The position numbers were made by a program, and so were the translations under genes. A stretch of 64,000 bases of DNA from NCBI RefSeq assembly GCF_000368925.1, contig NZ_KB849755.1, positions 776,416-840,415 of the forward strand. Direction: 5' to 3'. Below, one piece after another: positions 29,357 through 37,540 of this stretch. The stretch is from Acinetobacter bereziniae LMG 1003 = CIP 70.12. Lineage in GTDB: Bacteria; Pseudomonadota; Gammaproteobacteria; Pseudomonadales; Moraxellaceae. The notes beneath the pieces are model-generated. The model saw only the letters and a program-made list of their open reading frames with translations. It had not been told where the DNA came from and did not search any database. Each line of letters starts with the position of its first letter. Positions within the stretch are counted from its first letter, which is position 1.

Positions 29357-29402
29357 TTTAAAAGCCTTACAAGCGTGAGACTTAGCATTTAGATTTAACC
29401 CC

Positions 29403-29448
29403 CTTAGAATGACACAATTAAGTGTTTTAACGTCATTCTAAGTTTTTT
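29403..29448 (+). terminator. Intrinsic terminator
   Basis: CTTAGAATGAC (29403-29413) pairs with GTCATTCTAAG (29432-29442), followed by six Ts. It ends the gene before it. Confidence 0.9.
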
Positions 29449-29477
29449 AATCTAAACAGATTAATATTTTTTAAAAG

Positions 29478-29645
29478 ATGGATAATAATCAGATTTGGCA
29501 GATCATCGCCCTTGAAGATGATCATTATTTATCGGAACAAAAGCTGAATTTAGAATTAAAATCTGCTTTGCTCACAGAATTCCTTCAACACTTACACATT
29601 GAATTTCAACATTATGATGTAGAAATACAACATTTCCACGTCTAA
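29478..29645 (+). CDS. Short acidic ORF, 55 residues
   Basis: The frame reads MDNNQIWQIIALEDDHYLSE and continues LNLELKSALLTEFLQHLHIE to HHFHV-like histidine-rich end. Composition (acidic, helical, no stop for 55 codons in AT-rich DNA) looks coding. The ribosome-binding site is weak. It sits between a terminator and the next small gene. No family is recognised. Confidence 0.45.
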   Translation: MDNNQIWQIIALEDDHYLSEQKLNLELKSALLTEFLQHLHIEFQHYDVEIQHFHV

Positions 29646-29816
29646 AATCAAATGTCTTATATCACCTAACTTCACCAGCATATTTCATTGATATTAATGA
29701 TGAATTAACTTCAGTCCATATGTCTTATTATATCTTTTTACAAAATCAAATTGTCTATTTTTACATCAGGCTATACAATAAACACTCAGCTAACTTGTTC
29801 AAATAATTACACAATT

Positions 29817-30107
29817 ATGACTACTTATATTACCAAATCGACCAATCAAACAGCATTAGCACTTTCAAATTTTCATTCAACTTTTGAACAGTGTTTGACG
29901 GCTGTTTCTAATATTAAGCATAAAATAGATTTACGAATCAAAGATGATCCAATGTCCTCACAACATGTGTTGGTACAAAGTTATCAATCTGGATCACTCA
30001 AAGGTGATTTAAGAATTGAAAAACGCGCTGTTGTTCAAGCCAATCGAGACCGCTTAGCCCTTTATCATTTAGTTGCTGTTGTTCTTGATCATTTTAAAAC
30101 TGCTTGA
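29817..30107 (+). CDS. Small hypothetical protein, 96 residues
   Basis: A mixed helix protein starting MTTYITKSTNQTALALSNFH, with IDLRIKDDPMSSQHVLVQSYQSG as a likely strand-turn-strand. The frame extends upstream to 29751, but that portion is unlike protein and the ATG at 29817 is preferred. There is no signal peptide or membrane segment. It converges on the 30238 gene, with a shared hairpin terminator in between. The function is unknown. Confidence 0.55.
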   Translation: MTTYITKSTNQTALALSNFHSTFEQCLTAVSNIKHKIDLRIKDDPMSSQHVLVQSYQSGSLKGDLRIEKRAVVQANRDRLALYHLVAVVLDHFKTA

Positions 30108-30170
30108 TTTTTTTAGTAGAAACTTGGTTATTGCTGTTCAGCTTTAGACGTTTTAATGTTTAGCTATAAT

Positions 30171-30209
30171 AAAAATGTGTTGGATAAATACCTCCAACAC
30201 ATTTTTTTA
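30171..30209. terminator. Bidirectional intrinsic terminator
   Basis: AAAAATGTGTTGGA and TCCAACACATTTTTT form a 14-bp stem between two convergent small genes. Confidence 0.9.
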
Positions 30210-30237
30210 ATTGTCACATCATTGGTCTAGTTAAAAA

Positions 30238-30465
30238 TTAACTCACCTGTTCAATGATGCGATAAATACTATCACTTTCTTTACTCTCAAACAGTAATTC
30301 AATACTCGGCAATATCTTTTCGCCATCTACCACAATATGATCTATCTTTTGGAACAAGGATAAATTTTCAGCATCTTCATGCTCTTGCAATTTGTTTAAC
30401 CATGCCATTGCATTTAATTCGTTGCTATATTGATCCTTCACCTTGACTGTAATCATTTCAGACAT
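30238..30465 (-). CDS. Small acidic hypothetical protein, 75 residues
   Basis: It starts MSEMITVKVKDQYSNELNAM and contains KIDHIVVDGEKILPSIELLF. The longer frame to 30567 is less likely, because GAGGATAGG sits at correct spacing from the ATG at 30465. It appears soluble, with an alpha/beta pattern. No homologous family is recognised. It stands alone on the minus strand. Confidence 0.6.
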   Translation of the reverse strand: MSEMITVKVKDQYSNELNAMAWLNKLQEHEDAENLSLFQKIDHIVVDGEKILPSIELLFESKESDSIYRIIEQVS

Positions 30466-30660
30466 TTTCCTATCCTCTTTTTTATATACTGTTTTTCTTA
30501 TAGCATGACATTGAATAAAATTTCTTGTGAAGTTGTTAGATTTTATGGCAATGTTAAAGCATTGCAACTTATGAATATTTTTCAGTTATAAAACAATCAA
30601 TTACTTTGAATATTTTATGTAAATTCTGCCTATCTTAATTATTTCATCAGATTTCAAAAT

Positions 30661-30851
30661 GAAAAAGCTCACATTCCTGTGAGCTTTTTGATGTTGGAAA
30701 GCTAGTGCTTATTTTTTATTTGAACTGGAGTCACAAATTCAATAAGCCGTCATTGATCTGTCCAACTACTTCGTAGCATCTTATCGATCTACTGTAGTTA
30801 TAATATAGGCAGAACTTTGACCATCTGCAAGAAGCAGTAACATTATTCAAC
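30661..30851 (-). pseudogene. Possible decayed 3' end of a lipase-like gene with its terminator
   Basis: On the minus strand near 30851-30790 the frame reads MLLLLADGQSSAYIITTVDR then a stop. The SSAYI pattern resembles the His-containing end of lipase paralog 2 (DHSSAYVLNIDN). Shifting frame gives VGQINDGLLNL, ending at 30731. A strong hairpin (AAAAAGCTCACA/TGTGAGCTTTTT, 30662-30689) stands some 40 bases on, without any other gene to serve. A fourth lipase copy that decayed is a reasonable but weak reading. Confidence 0.3.
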
Positions 30852-31219
30852 CTAATTACAGCGATTTTAAAATTGAATTATTTTAAAAACAGCAGATAAT
30901 AGTTAAGCCTAAATTGATGATCAATTTTTCAATCTTTAAAGAATAATGGCTGCTAAGCACTAAAATGAAATTAAACTTTGAAAGTGCTTTAAAATGATCA
31001 TTTTTCCGAATTAAAAATTCAGATAAAAAGTATAAAATTTTTTGAAAATAAATCATTTATATGAAAAATTATGCGGTTTGAATATAAATGATCAGAAATT
31101 TACACGATCAATTATCACTTAGTATGTTTTCTTTATCGGATGAAAATTTGAGTTATGGCGATAATGTACTATATTCATTGTCTTTGAACTTCTTTACATT
31201 TTACCAATATTACCTAAAG
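30852..31219. other. Intergenic stretch, no gene seen
   Basis: Very AT-rich, with no open frame of note and no strong hairpin. Confidence 0.5.
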
Positions 31220-31471
31220 TTATCGTACAGCTACATTTATAGTGCAATTATGTTCTGAGTCTTTTGCATTACGAAAATTTAATTGGTGCTTGAAACACTG
31301 ACAATACGCTCTAGACTGAGTATATTTTATTTTTTCAGGAATATTTACACCCAAACATTCAGATTCAATATGCCCCATTTGTGATAAAGGAAACTCACCT
31401 TTAAGTATTAATCCGACTGCGCCAAATACAATCAACATCACAAAAATTATCAATATTATATAAGTTCTCAT
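31220..31471 (-). CDS. Four-cysteine single-pass membrane microprotein A
   Basis: An 83-residue protein: one N-terminal membrane helix (YIILIIFVMLIVFGAVGLIL), then a short outer domain with ECLGVNIPEKIKYTQSRAYC, QCF and HNC. The pattern CxGxxxPxxIxYxxSxxxCxC is shared with the protein at 38412, so they form a family. With the cysteines outside the membrane, two disulfides in the periplasm are likely. The function is unknown. Confidence 0.7.
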   Translation of the reverse strand: MRTYIILIIFVMLIVFGAVGLILKGEFPLSQMGHIESECLGVNIPEKIKYTQSRAYCQCFKHQLNFRNAKDSEHNCTINVAVR

Positions 31472-31577
31472 TATTCTGAATTTTCATCTTTTTATAACTC
31501 AATAAAAATTAAGCAGATCTGTCAACAAGACTGTACTGCTCAATCATCATCGACCGTCTCATAAAACATACGATTTA

Positions 31578-31757
31578 TTATTTTTTTACAACAGAGGATT
31601 TAGTGGCATATTCAACCCCATGTTTTTCTAAATATTCACGAATTAATTGGCGAACAACTTGAGAAGGTTTTAAGTCTTGACGGTTACATAATTCTTCAAA
31701 TGCTTCTTTTTTATTTGGATCGATTAAAATTGTTAACCTTGCCGTTTTATTTTCCAT
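31578..31757 (-). CDS. Ribbon-helix-helix DNA-binding protein, 59 residues
   Basis: The sequence MENKTARLTILIDPNKKEAF then EELCNRQDLKPSQVVRQLIR fits the CopG/Arc/MetJ ribbon-helix-helix fold: a beta strand (ARLTILID), helix A and helix B separated by DLKPSQ. Such proteins dimerise and bind operator DNA, often as antitoxins or plasmid regulators. No toxin gene is adjacent. AAGGAAATGGGGT before the ATG provides a good ribosome-binding site. Confidence 0.8.
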   Translation of the reverse strand: MENKTARLTILIDPNKKEAFEELCNRQDLKPSQVVRQLIREYLEKHGVEYATKSSVVKK

Positions 31758-32015
31758 ACCCCATTTCCTTAAATTTCTTAGAAATAGAATTGTAATAATA
31801 TTTAGAAGATTTTCAATGATAATTTTTTATCTCGCCAACCTTACAAGATAAGACATATACATATGATTTATAACACTTTATTTTAATAATTTTAATATTT
31901 AAATGATAAATCGATCATAATTTTTTGTGAATATTATCAAATATTTTAATTTTAAAGCTAAAATTTACACAAAAGGCTATCACAACAACGCGAAGTAATA
32001 GCCAAGTCTCTATTT

Positions 32016-32372
32016 TTAAGAGAAATCTAATTCTTTTTCAAAAATTCTAAGTTCGTGTCTAGCCATTGCTAAATTAGATTTTTGACGATCCAATACTAAA
32101 TATAAAAATAAATCACTGTTTTTCTCTAGCGGTCTAAGTAAATGATACTGTTTACCTAAAGTAATCAAAATATCATCAATAGTATCTTTCAAGTTCAACG
32201 CATCAGCAGTTTTCATTTTCGCACGTAAAACCTCAGTATTCCCCGCAGCTGCAAGCTCCAAATCAATGCCTGTTCCTTGTGCTGCCAATGAAAGACCACT
32301 TGTACAATCAACAAGTGCTGAAGCTGTAAATCCGTCAATATCTGCTAATGGTGTTAAGTCAATTTTAGCCAT
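32016..32372 (-). CDS. Roadblock/LC7-like protein, 118 residues
   Basis: The order FTASALVDCTSGLSLAAQGT, DLELAAAGNTEVLRAKM, then DTIDDILITLGKQYHLLRPL and LFLYLVLDRQKSNLAMARHE fits the roadblock/LC7 fold, which makes dimers and, in other bacteria, partners small GTPases (MglB) or scaffolds. No GTPase gene is nearby. It is a single gene on the minus strand; its partner and role are unknown. Confidence 0.7.
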   Translation of the reverse strand: MAKIDLTPLADIDGFTASALVDCTSGLSLAAQGTGIDLELAAAGNTEVLRAKMKTADALNLKDTIDDILITLGKQYHLLRPLEKNSDLFLYLVLDRQKSNLAMARHELRIFEKELDFS

Positions 32373-32552
32373 TTATATATACCTTTTATTAAGTAAAAAC
32401 CGTATGAGCCATCTGAGGAGTCTGGCTCATGTTTAAAAGTATCATAGAATTATAATAAAATATTATTTTATGATAATAATATGTGATTTTTTTAGTCTAA
32501 TTAAAAAAAAGACAATATTTCTTTTCAGAAGGCATTTCTGATTTACTTTAAA

Positions 32553-32578
32553 ATTCACATGTGAATCGACACGATTCA
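32553..32578. promoter_or_regulatory. Overlapping palindromes upstream of the MAPEG gene
   Basis: ATTCACATGTGAAT (32553-32566) is a perfect palindrome, and TGAATCGACACGATTCA (32562-32578) is a second one sharing the central TGAAT. Three TGAAT half-sites in alternating orientation suggest binding by a dimeric regulator. The regulator is not identified. Confidence 0.5.
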
Positions 32579-33039
32579 TATAAATAAAGATGATTTGGAA
32601 AATAAATTTAATTTTTCTTATAAAAATATTAAAAAAATATTGACAAAAAATAATTTAAATATAAAAACTTATGTGTTTATCATTTTCTTTGCAGCATACT
32701 TGGGTAGATGTTTTATGTATAACTTGCTCCACATATATGCTTTATGTATTACAGCACTTTTCATTAAAATGTTTGCGATATCATGTTATCAAGGTTATTT
32801 CCGTATTAAAAATAAGGCTTTTAAAAATAAAGAAGATGCACAATATCTAAACATGAATGCCCATCCCGAAGAACTTCCGCAAGTGGTGAGAGCAAGTCAA
32901 GCGTGGGCTAACGATTTAGAAAATATTCCTGTGTTTTGGGTACTTGGTGGCATTTGTATCGCCTTGAATTTGAACACAACATTGATAGCATGGACGTTTA
33001 GTGTTTTTACCATTGCACGTATTGCTCATACAATAACCT

Positions 33040-34126
33040 GGCGAATTCAAACATGAGGTGCGACAGTTTGAAAAGTCTTATGATAATCAACAAGCTGAGC
33101 AAATTTCTCTAATGGTGTAAGCCAATCTAACGCTTTTCTAGGACGAGTATTCAGTGACATGGCAACTTGATTTAAATAATGCTGATCTGCCTGATTTAAA
33201 TCAATCCCTTTAGGTAAATATTGCCTAATTAAACCATTCATATTTTCGCATGTGCCTTTTTGCCAGGGTGAATGTGGGTCACAGAAATATACATCTATGC
33301 CTAAATCTTCTTCAAGTATTTTATGTTCTGCCATCTCGCGTCCACGGTCATAGGTCAACGTTTTACGCAGTTCTGCAGGTAAATATTTCAGAGCTTCAGT
33401 TAAAGCCTTGCGCACTGATTCTGCCTTTGCATCAGGTAATGTTGCCAAGATACAGAGCCGTGTATTTCGTTCAATAAGTGTTGCTATCGAACTTTTATTG
33501 TCTTTACCTTTAATTAAATCAGCTTCCCAATGACCCGGTATTTTTCTTTCTTGAACTTCGGCTGGGCGCTCATGAATAGTTTTAATATCCTGTAATATAG
33601 AATCTTTTTTAGGTTCACCGTTAGCTTTTCGCTTTTTATTTTCATGACGCAGACAGGATAATAAGTCTTTTTTCAACTCACCCTTTGGTAATGCGCGTAT
33701 CGTTGAATAAATCGTTGTATGGCTTACATTCATTGTTTGATCCAAATCAGGAAATGTCTTTAAACGCTTTGCTATTTGCTGAGGAGACCATAAACAACGG
33801 ATCGCTTCAACAATAAATTTCCAGAGGATTGAATCGATTTTGAGTTTTCTGTGACCACGTCTACGTCTAGCGAAGGTGTTATCAGAAGCATATCGAGCTT
33901 GATAAACGTCATTGATGCTATTTCTTTTAAGCTCACGATAGATCGTACTAGGATGTCTTTTAATGAGTTCAGCAAATTTTCTGGCTGAAAAGCCTTCTTT
34001 TCTTGACTCAAGCATTAATGCAGTACGATCTTCAAAGTTAAGATGATGGTATGACAATTTTATATACTCCATAAACCCTTTAAATTAATTAGGTGGTTTA
34101 TGTCGCACTTCAAGTTTTACTCTGCC
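33040..34126 (-). mobile_element. IS30-family insertion sequence, IS18-like size
   Basis: A 1087-bp element with about 26-bp imperfect inverted repeats. The left end begins GGCGAATTCAAAC; the right end, reverse-complemented, begins GGCAGAGTAAAAC; both reach GTGCGACA. A 3-bp direct repeat CCT flanks it (33037-33039, 34127-34129). It carries one leftward transposase ORF that is intact. The size and single DDE transposase suit the IS30 family. Confidence 0.93.
33047..34072 (-). CDS. IS30-family transposase
   Basis: A 341-residue transposase. The N-terminal HTH (FEDRTALMLESRKEGFSARK through HPSTIYRELKRN) binds the ends. The DDE core is seen as PGHWEADLIKG (Asp), LTYDRGREMAEH (Asp) and PWQKGTCENMNGLIR (Glu). 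A second HTH-type segment is WSPQQIAKRLK. It is full-length and in frame, hence probably active. It runs nearly the full length of the element. Confidence 0.94.
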   Translation of the reverse strand: MEYIKLSYHHLNFEDRTALMLESRKEGFSARKFAELIKRHPSTIYRELKRNSINDVYQARYASDNTFARRRRGHRKLKIDSILWKFIVEAIRCLWSPQQIAKRLKTFPDLDQTMNVSHTTIYSTIRALPKGELKKDLLSCLRHENKKRKANGEPKKDSILQDIKTIHERPAEVQERKIPGHWEADLIKGKDNKSSIATLIERNTRLCILATLPDAKAESVRKALTEALKYLPAELRKTLTYDRGREMAEHKILEEDLGIDVYFCDPHSPWQKGTCENMNGLIRQYLPKGIDLNQADQHYLNQVAMSLNTRPRKALDWLTPLEKFAQLVDYHKTFQTVAPHV

Positions 34127-34227
34127 CCTATTTAGTAGGAATACAGCCTTGGAGAACGATCTCTTATATAACTGGTATCGTTTGCCTATTTATTTTAACC
34201 TTTATTATTATACTGGCTTGTTTATGA

Positions 34228-34999
34228 CTGATCTAAGTGTAGGATGCTTCTAAATCAATCGCCAACAACATATTATGGTTGTGATAACGATCACAATATA
34301 ACTATTTATTTGATGCAGATAAATGCAAGATATGGTGCAATTTATAATTAAATTGAAAAATAAAGTGCTTGATATAATATAAAAGCTAAACTGTTATATA
34401 AATGCAGATTGACATTAAACTCATGCAAAATTTAGAATGATCAAAATATATCATCCCACTATCCAACAAAAATGTGATCTAACTAAACCCACACATACTA
34501 AAAATATATTCTTATTGCGATTTATCTTAATAAAAGTAGATGTGACACAACCCCGTACTGTATCGCTATTTTAAGTATAAACATAAACAACACTTATGCA
34601 CTGTCACGCAAGCCCAATATACATCATCGTAATACACCTGGATCTGAGAACATAACCACGACGTAAAGAAAGCAAGAGAATTGGTTAGGAGATAGACTTA
34701 ACTCATCCTGATGGTTGGTGACCTTATCCAAATGTTATTTTCAAATGCTCAGCTTTATATAATCAGAAAAATATCCAGCCTCAATCTGCATAATTTTAGC
34801 TGGAAAATTGGTCATGCTAAATGCTTCGACACTACATATTGCATCGGTCAATAAAGTTACCAACAAAGATAAATCTCTAAATAGCAACAATCTTACAGCA
34901 ATCCAATACCACTTTATACTCACACCCCCATATTTTATTATCTAATTTGCCAGGCTTGGATATTTTCCTGTTTTTTATCAAATGCTTATTTATCTCAAC
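34228..34999. other. Gene-poor stretch
   Basis: No gene is supported. A 60-codon frame on the minus strand (34741-34923, GTG start) has hydrophobic N-terminus and reads AICSVEAFSMTNFPAKI, but has no ribosome-binding site and no known family. A further fragment near 34620-34730 on the minus strand reads like degraded coding DNA. Confidence 0.4.
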
Positions 35000-35212
35000 T
35001 TAGCGTTCATTTTTTATTGTTTCTTCATCCTGAAAAATAGCTTCTATAGATAAACCAAAGAGTCTTGCTATTTTAAAGGCTAAAGGGAGACTTGGATCAT
35101 AACGCTCTTTTTCGATAGCATTGATAGTTTGACGTGAAACACCAAGTAATTCCGCAATTTGTTGTTGCGACCAACCTTGCTTCATTCTTAATTCAGATAA
35201 AATATTTTTCAT
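35000..35212 (-). CDS. XRE-type helix-turn-helix regulator, 70 residues
   Basis: A Cro/C1-type HTH covers almost the whole protein: LRMKQGWSQQQIAELLGVSR, then QTINAIEKERYDPSLPLAFK. Small regulators of this kind typically follow a small membrane protein gene. Its ATG overlaps the upstream gene's stop (ATGA, 35209-35212), so the two are translationally coupled. Two identical-type palindromes before the operon are likely its own operators. Confidence 0.88.
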   Translation of the reverse strand: MKNILSELRMKQGWSQQQIAELLGVSRQTINAIEKERYDPSLPLAFKIARLFGLSIEAIFQDEETIKNER

Positions 35213-35586
35213 CGATAACGCCAACTTCCAATTGCGATCCCCATTCCCCACAATGTTGCCATTAATGGCCAAACAAAAAACATCGATAGTAAAGGAAATC
35301 CAATATTTTCTAAAAAGCCATAGCTAAATGTGATGAGCGCAGTACCAACAAAGGCGATTCCAAAAGCTTGTAGTTGAATTCGATGTTGCATTTCATCTAA
35401 TTGCGATAACTGTCTAATCACGCTCCAACATACGAATACGCAAGGAATGACGGGCAATAAAGTTACAATCATTTGTGTTGAATCATCAAGTTGATTATTT
35501 TTTAAATATCTTAGAGAAAAAACCAACACAACAATATACAGCAAGATAGATAAAACCAATTCAAAAAGGTGTCTAAATTTATTCAT
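35209..35586 (-). CDS. Small four-helix membrane protein of HTH-coupled type
   Basis: A 125-residue protein with four hydrophobic segments: ILLYIVVLVFSLRYL, MIVTLLPVIPCVFVCWSVI, IAFVGTALITFSYGFL and LLSMFFVWPLMATLWGMGIA. Between the second and third lies LSQLDEMQHRIQLQA, a conserved amphipathic motif of this family. It is the first gene of a two-gene operon with the XRE regulator. Its function is unknown; membrane partner and signal for the regulator is an inference. Confidence 0.82.
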   Translation of the reverse strand: MNKFRHLFELVLSILLYIVVLVFSLRYLKNNQLDDSTQMIVTLLPVIPCVFVCWSVIRQLSQLDEMQHRIQLQAFGIAFVGTALITFSYGFLENIGFPLLSMFFVWPLMATLWGMGIAIGSWRYR

Positions 35587-35596
35587 AGCGCACTCA

Positions 35597-35657
35597 TGTA
35601 AAGTAAACTTTACACAAGCATAATTAATTTCAAATTAAATGTAAAGGATACTTTACA
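35597..35657. promoter_or_regulatory. Two matched palindromic operators
   Basis: TGTAAAGTAAACTTTACA (35597-35614) and TGTAAAGGATACTTTACA (35640-35657) share the arms TGTAAAG and CTTTACA. Their centres are 43 bp apart, about four helical turns, and the first lies 11 bases upstream of the operon start. Autoregulation by the XRE protein is the simplest reading. Confidence 0.78.
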
Positions 35658-35847
35658 TCAATGATGATTGATGTGAGTAAACTAATTAAAAGCATCGTAC
35701 GCCTGATCTACTCTTTTTGAAGTAACCCAATTCAATAAAAATATATTTTTTTATTTAAAATCAAATATATAAATTATATTTAAACTTTATAGCAATGATT
35801 TTAGATCGTCTAAGATATTTAAAGTGAAAAAAATTATGGGGTATCAT

Positions 35848-35878
35848 AAAAAACCCCACCAAAAGGTGGGGCAATTTA
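35848..35878 (-). terminator. Intrinsic terminator after the MliC-like gene
   Basis: GCCCCACC and GGTGGGG pair on the minus strand, followed by TTTTTT. It follows the lipoprotein gene's stop codon directly. Confidence 0.92.
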
Positions 35879-35887
35879 TATCCAAGC

Positions 35888-36268
35888 TTATTTAACTTCT
35901 TTCACCGAAAAAGACTGATCTTTTGCAAGTTCAATTGTTGCTTCCTCACCTTTGGAATGAATTGACACACCATTTTCACCTTCTAGACGCATACCACTGC
36001 CAGCTGGAACTTCTTTAAGTGAATAGTTATGCCCTTCACTATCTGTCAAAGTTGCTGTAGCAAAATTATCAGTTGTTTGAAGTGTGAATTGCTTTTTATC
36101 TTCAGTTTCATATTTCACTGTTTTTTGGTTCGACTCATTGCTGTCTACCTGAGCAACAGGACTACTTGCTTCTCCTGTTGAGGCATTGGTTTTTTCTTTG
36201 TCTTTTGCATTACATCCAACTAAAAAAACAGCAGTTAAAATAGAGGAAATTAATAATATTTTTTTCAT
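35888..36268 (-). CDS. MliC-like lipoprotein
   Basis: A 126-residue lipoprotein with signal and lipobox LVGC, a Ser/Asn/Glu-rich linker, then a small beta-barrel region (VKYETEDKKQFTLQTTDNFA, AGSGMRLEGENG, GEEATIELAKDQ). The pattern is that of MliC/PliC lysozyme inhibitors, where a SGxxY loop plugs the lysozyme active site; here it reads SGMRLEG without the Tyr, so inhibition is uncertain. Unlike many members it lacks a disulfide in the mature part. Confidence 0.7.
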   Translation of the reverse strand: MKKILLISSILTAVFLVGCNAKDKEKTNASTGEASSPVAQVDSNESNQKTVKYETEDKKQFTLQTTDNFATATLTDSEGHNYSLKEVPAGSGMRLEGENGVSIHSKGEEATIELAKDQSFSVKEVK

Positions 36269-36948
36269 GATTAATCTCAGTAGAAATAAGAAGTTTAAGT
36301 TCTACCACAGGACTTGAAGCTCATCCAACCAGCGATTGCGAATTCACTACTGGTTCCGTACAGAAATCATAAACATTATTTATAATACTATACATTTCAT
36401 ATTTTATTTTTAACTATTTATATGCTAACCAGCCATAGATTTTAAATTAAGATTTATTTGAATAATAAATTAATGCAATGATTGCGATGAACACGATGCT
36501 GATTTGGAGAAGCAAAGAAAACATCAATTTTCCTAGGAAAATACAAAAATTTTCATTGAATTTAAAAGTTGTAGCTTCATCACTTAACATCGATATTGCT
36601 AATTTTTCCGCATTTACGGCATTCTTTTATGTAGCTTATATTAGGATATTCAAAAACATGAATACAAAGCAATTGTCTAATTCGCAACATCATAAAAATA
36701 TGCCTTAAAAAAAGCCCACATGATTGGATAATGTGGGCAACTATATGAAAAGCTTCTATTAGGTAAAGCTTGAAACTACAAAGTAATTTCTGGCTCAAAT
36801 TTTAAGGCAAAAACAATCAAGAACATTGGCATTAAATGACAATTTTTAAAATTTTCTTTTAAATCAACACTTAATATTAAAAATACTAAACAATGATTAA
36901 ATACTATAAATGTTCAATAATTAATGGACGATACTTAAAAGATTAAAG
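36269..36948. other. Gene-poor stretch
   Basis: No gene is supported. Open frames at 36478-36708 (+) and 36580-36798 (-) overlap each other and lack ribosome-binding sites. A hairpin (AAAAAAGCCCACATGATTGG with ATGTGGGC, near 36706-36738) may be a terminator of a vanished gene. Confidence 0.4.
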
Positions 36949-37101
36949 GTGCACATTGAAACATCTGAGATTAAAAAATACGGAGATAAACAAATTTTTA
37001 AATTTATTGTGAATAGTTCAAAATCACGCTATAAAATTACTTCTTATTATCCAACAAGCCCCTTAAATCAGAGACTTGATGGAATAGATAGTTACAACTG
37101 A
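36949..37101 (+). CDS. Possible 50-residue ORF with GTG start
   Basis: The frame reads VHIETSEIKKYGDKQIFKFI then VNSSKSRYKITSYYPTSPL. The composition is protein-like, but the start is a GTG without a clear ribosome-binding site, and its end overlaps the opposite-strand gene at 37092. Weakly supported. Confidence 0.28.
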   Translation: MHIETSEIKKYGDKQIFKFIVNSSKSRYKITSYYPTSPLNQRLDGIDSYN

Positions 37102-37247
37102 GGTTGAATGTCCTTCTCATCATTCTTGTCGTTTTTGCTTGTCTTGGTCAGATTTTTTGTCTTGGTTTTATCAGCGCCATTTTTATGTGACTGATAATAA
37201 CAACCAATTGCGATCCCAGTGCCTAATAATGCTGCAGTCTTAAACAT
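37092..37247 (-). CDS. 51-residue membrane-anchored or lipoprotein-like peptide
   Basis: It starts MFKTAALLGTGIAIGCYYQS, a short hydrophobic signal ending in an AIGC lipobox-like site, then a hydrophilic Lys/Asp/Asn-rich tail. GAGGAATGTT before the ATG is a good ribosome-binding site. Either lipidation at Cys16 or a single-pass anchor is possible. No family is recognised. Confidence 0.6.
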   Translation of the reverse strand: MFKTAALLGTGIAIGCYYQSHKNGADKTKTKNLTKTSKNDKNDEKDIQPQL

Positions 37248-37499
37248 AACATTCCTCGTACTGAATAAAAAAGGTCTAATAGGAATAACATCAAATTAAA
37301 ACCTGTGTATTTCAACATGTTAGTTGTGAAAGAATATGTGAAATTTTATAACATTAGATTTCAAAAATCATTTTAATTTTAATATTTTTCAATTGGTTAG
37401 AATTTATTTAATTTATAAACTGTTAACAGAACTGTCACACTTTGGACTATTTTCATTTGAATCATTAATTAATCAGCATGTCCCTAAAAAACAATCCAT

Positions 37500-37532
37500 A
37501 AAAAAGCCCATCCTCAGATGAGCCCTTTACTT
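37500..37532 (-). terminator. Terminator-like hairpin after a tiny membrane protein gene
   Basis: On the minus strand GGGCTCATC and GATGGGC pair with one mismatch and are followed by TTTTTTAT. It comes just after the stop of the 36-residue ORF. Confidence 0.6.
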
Positions 37533-37540
37533 AGATTACA

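Larger units (their letters stand above)
32595..34227 (+). pseudogene. MAPEG-family membrane protein gene, split by an IS
   Basis: The left part (to 33039) encodes YALCITALFIKMFAISCYQG, NDLENIPVFWVLGG and the FTIARIAHT motif. After the IS, from 34127, the frame resumes as YLVGIQPWRTISYITGI and ends at 34227. Removing the IS and one CCT copy restores ARIAHTIT-YLVGIQPWRT with no frame change. MAPEG proteins are four-helix membrane proteins related to glutathione transferases. The original start is uncertain: a TTG at 32595, or the ATG at 32715 which fits the family better. The IS removes the last helix. Confidence 0.88.

Noticed and set aside
34741..34923. 60-codon minus-strand frame with hydrophobic N-terminus
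   Set aside because: GTG start, no ribosome-binding site, no similarity; may be decayed DNA, so not called as a gene.
36478..36798. Two overlapping opposite frames of 76 and 72 codons
   Set aside because: Mutually exclusive, low-complexity and without start signals.
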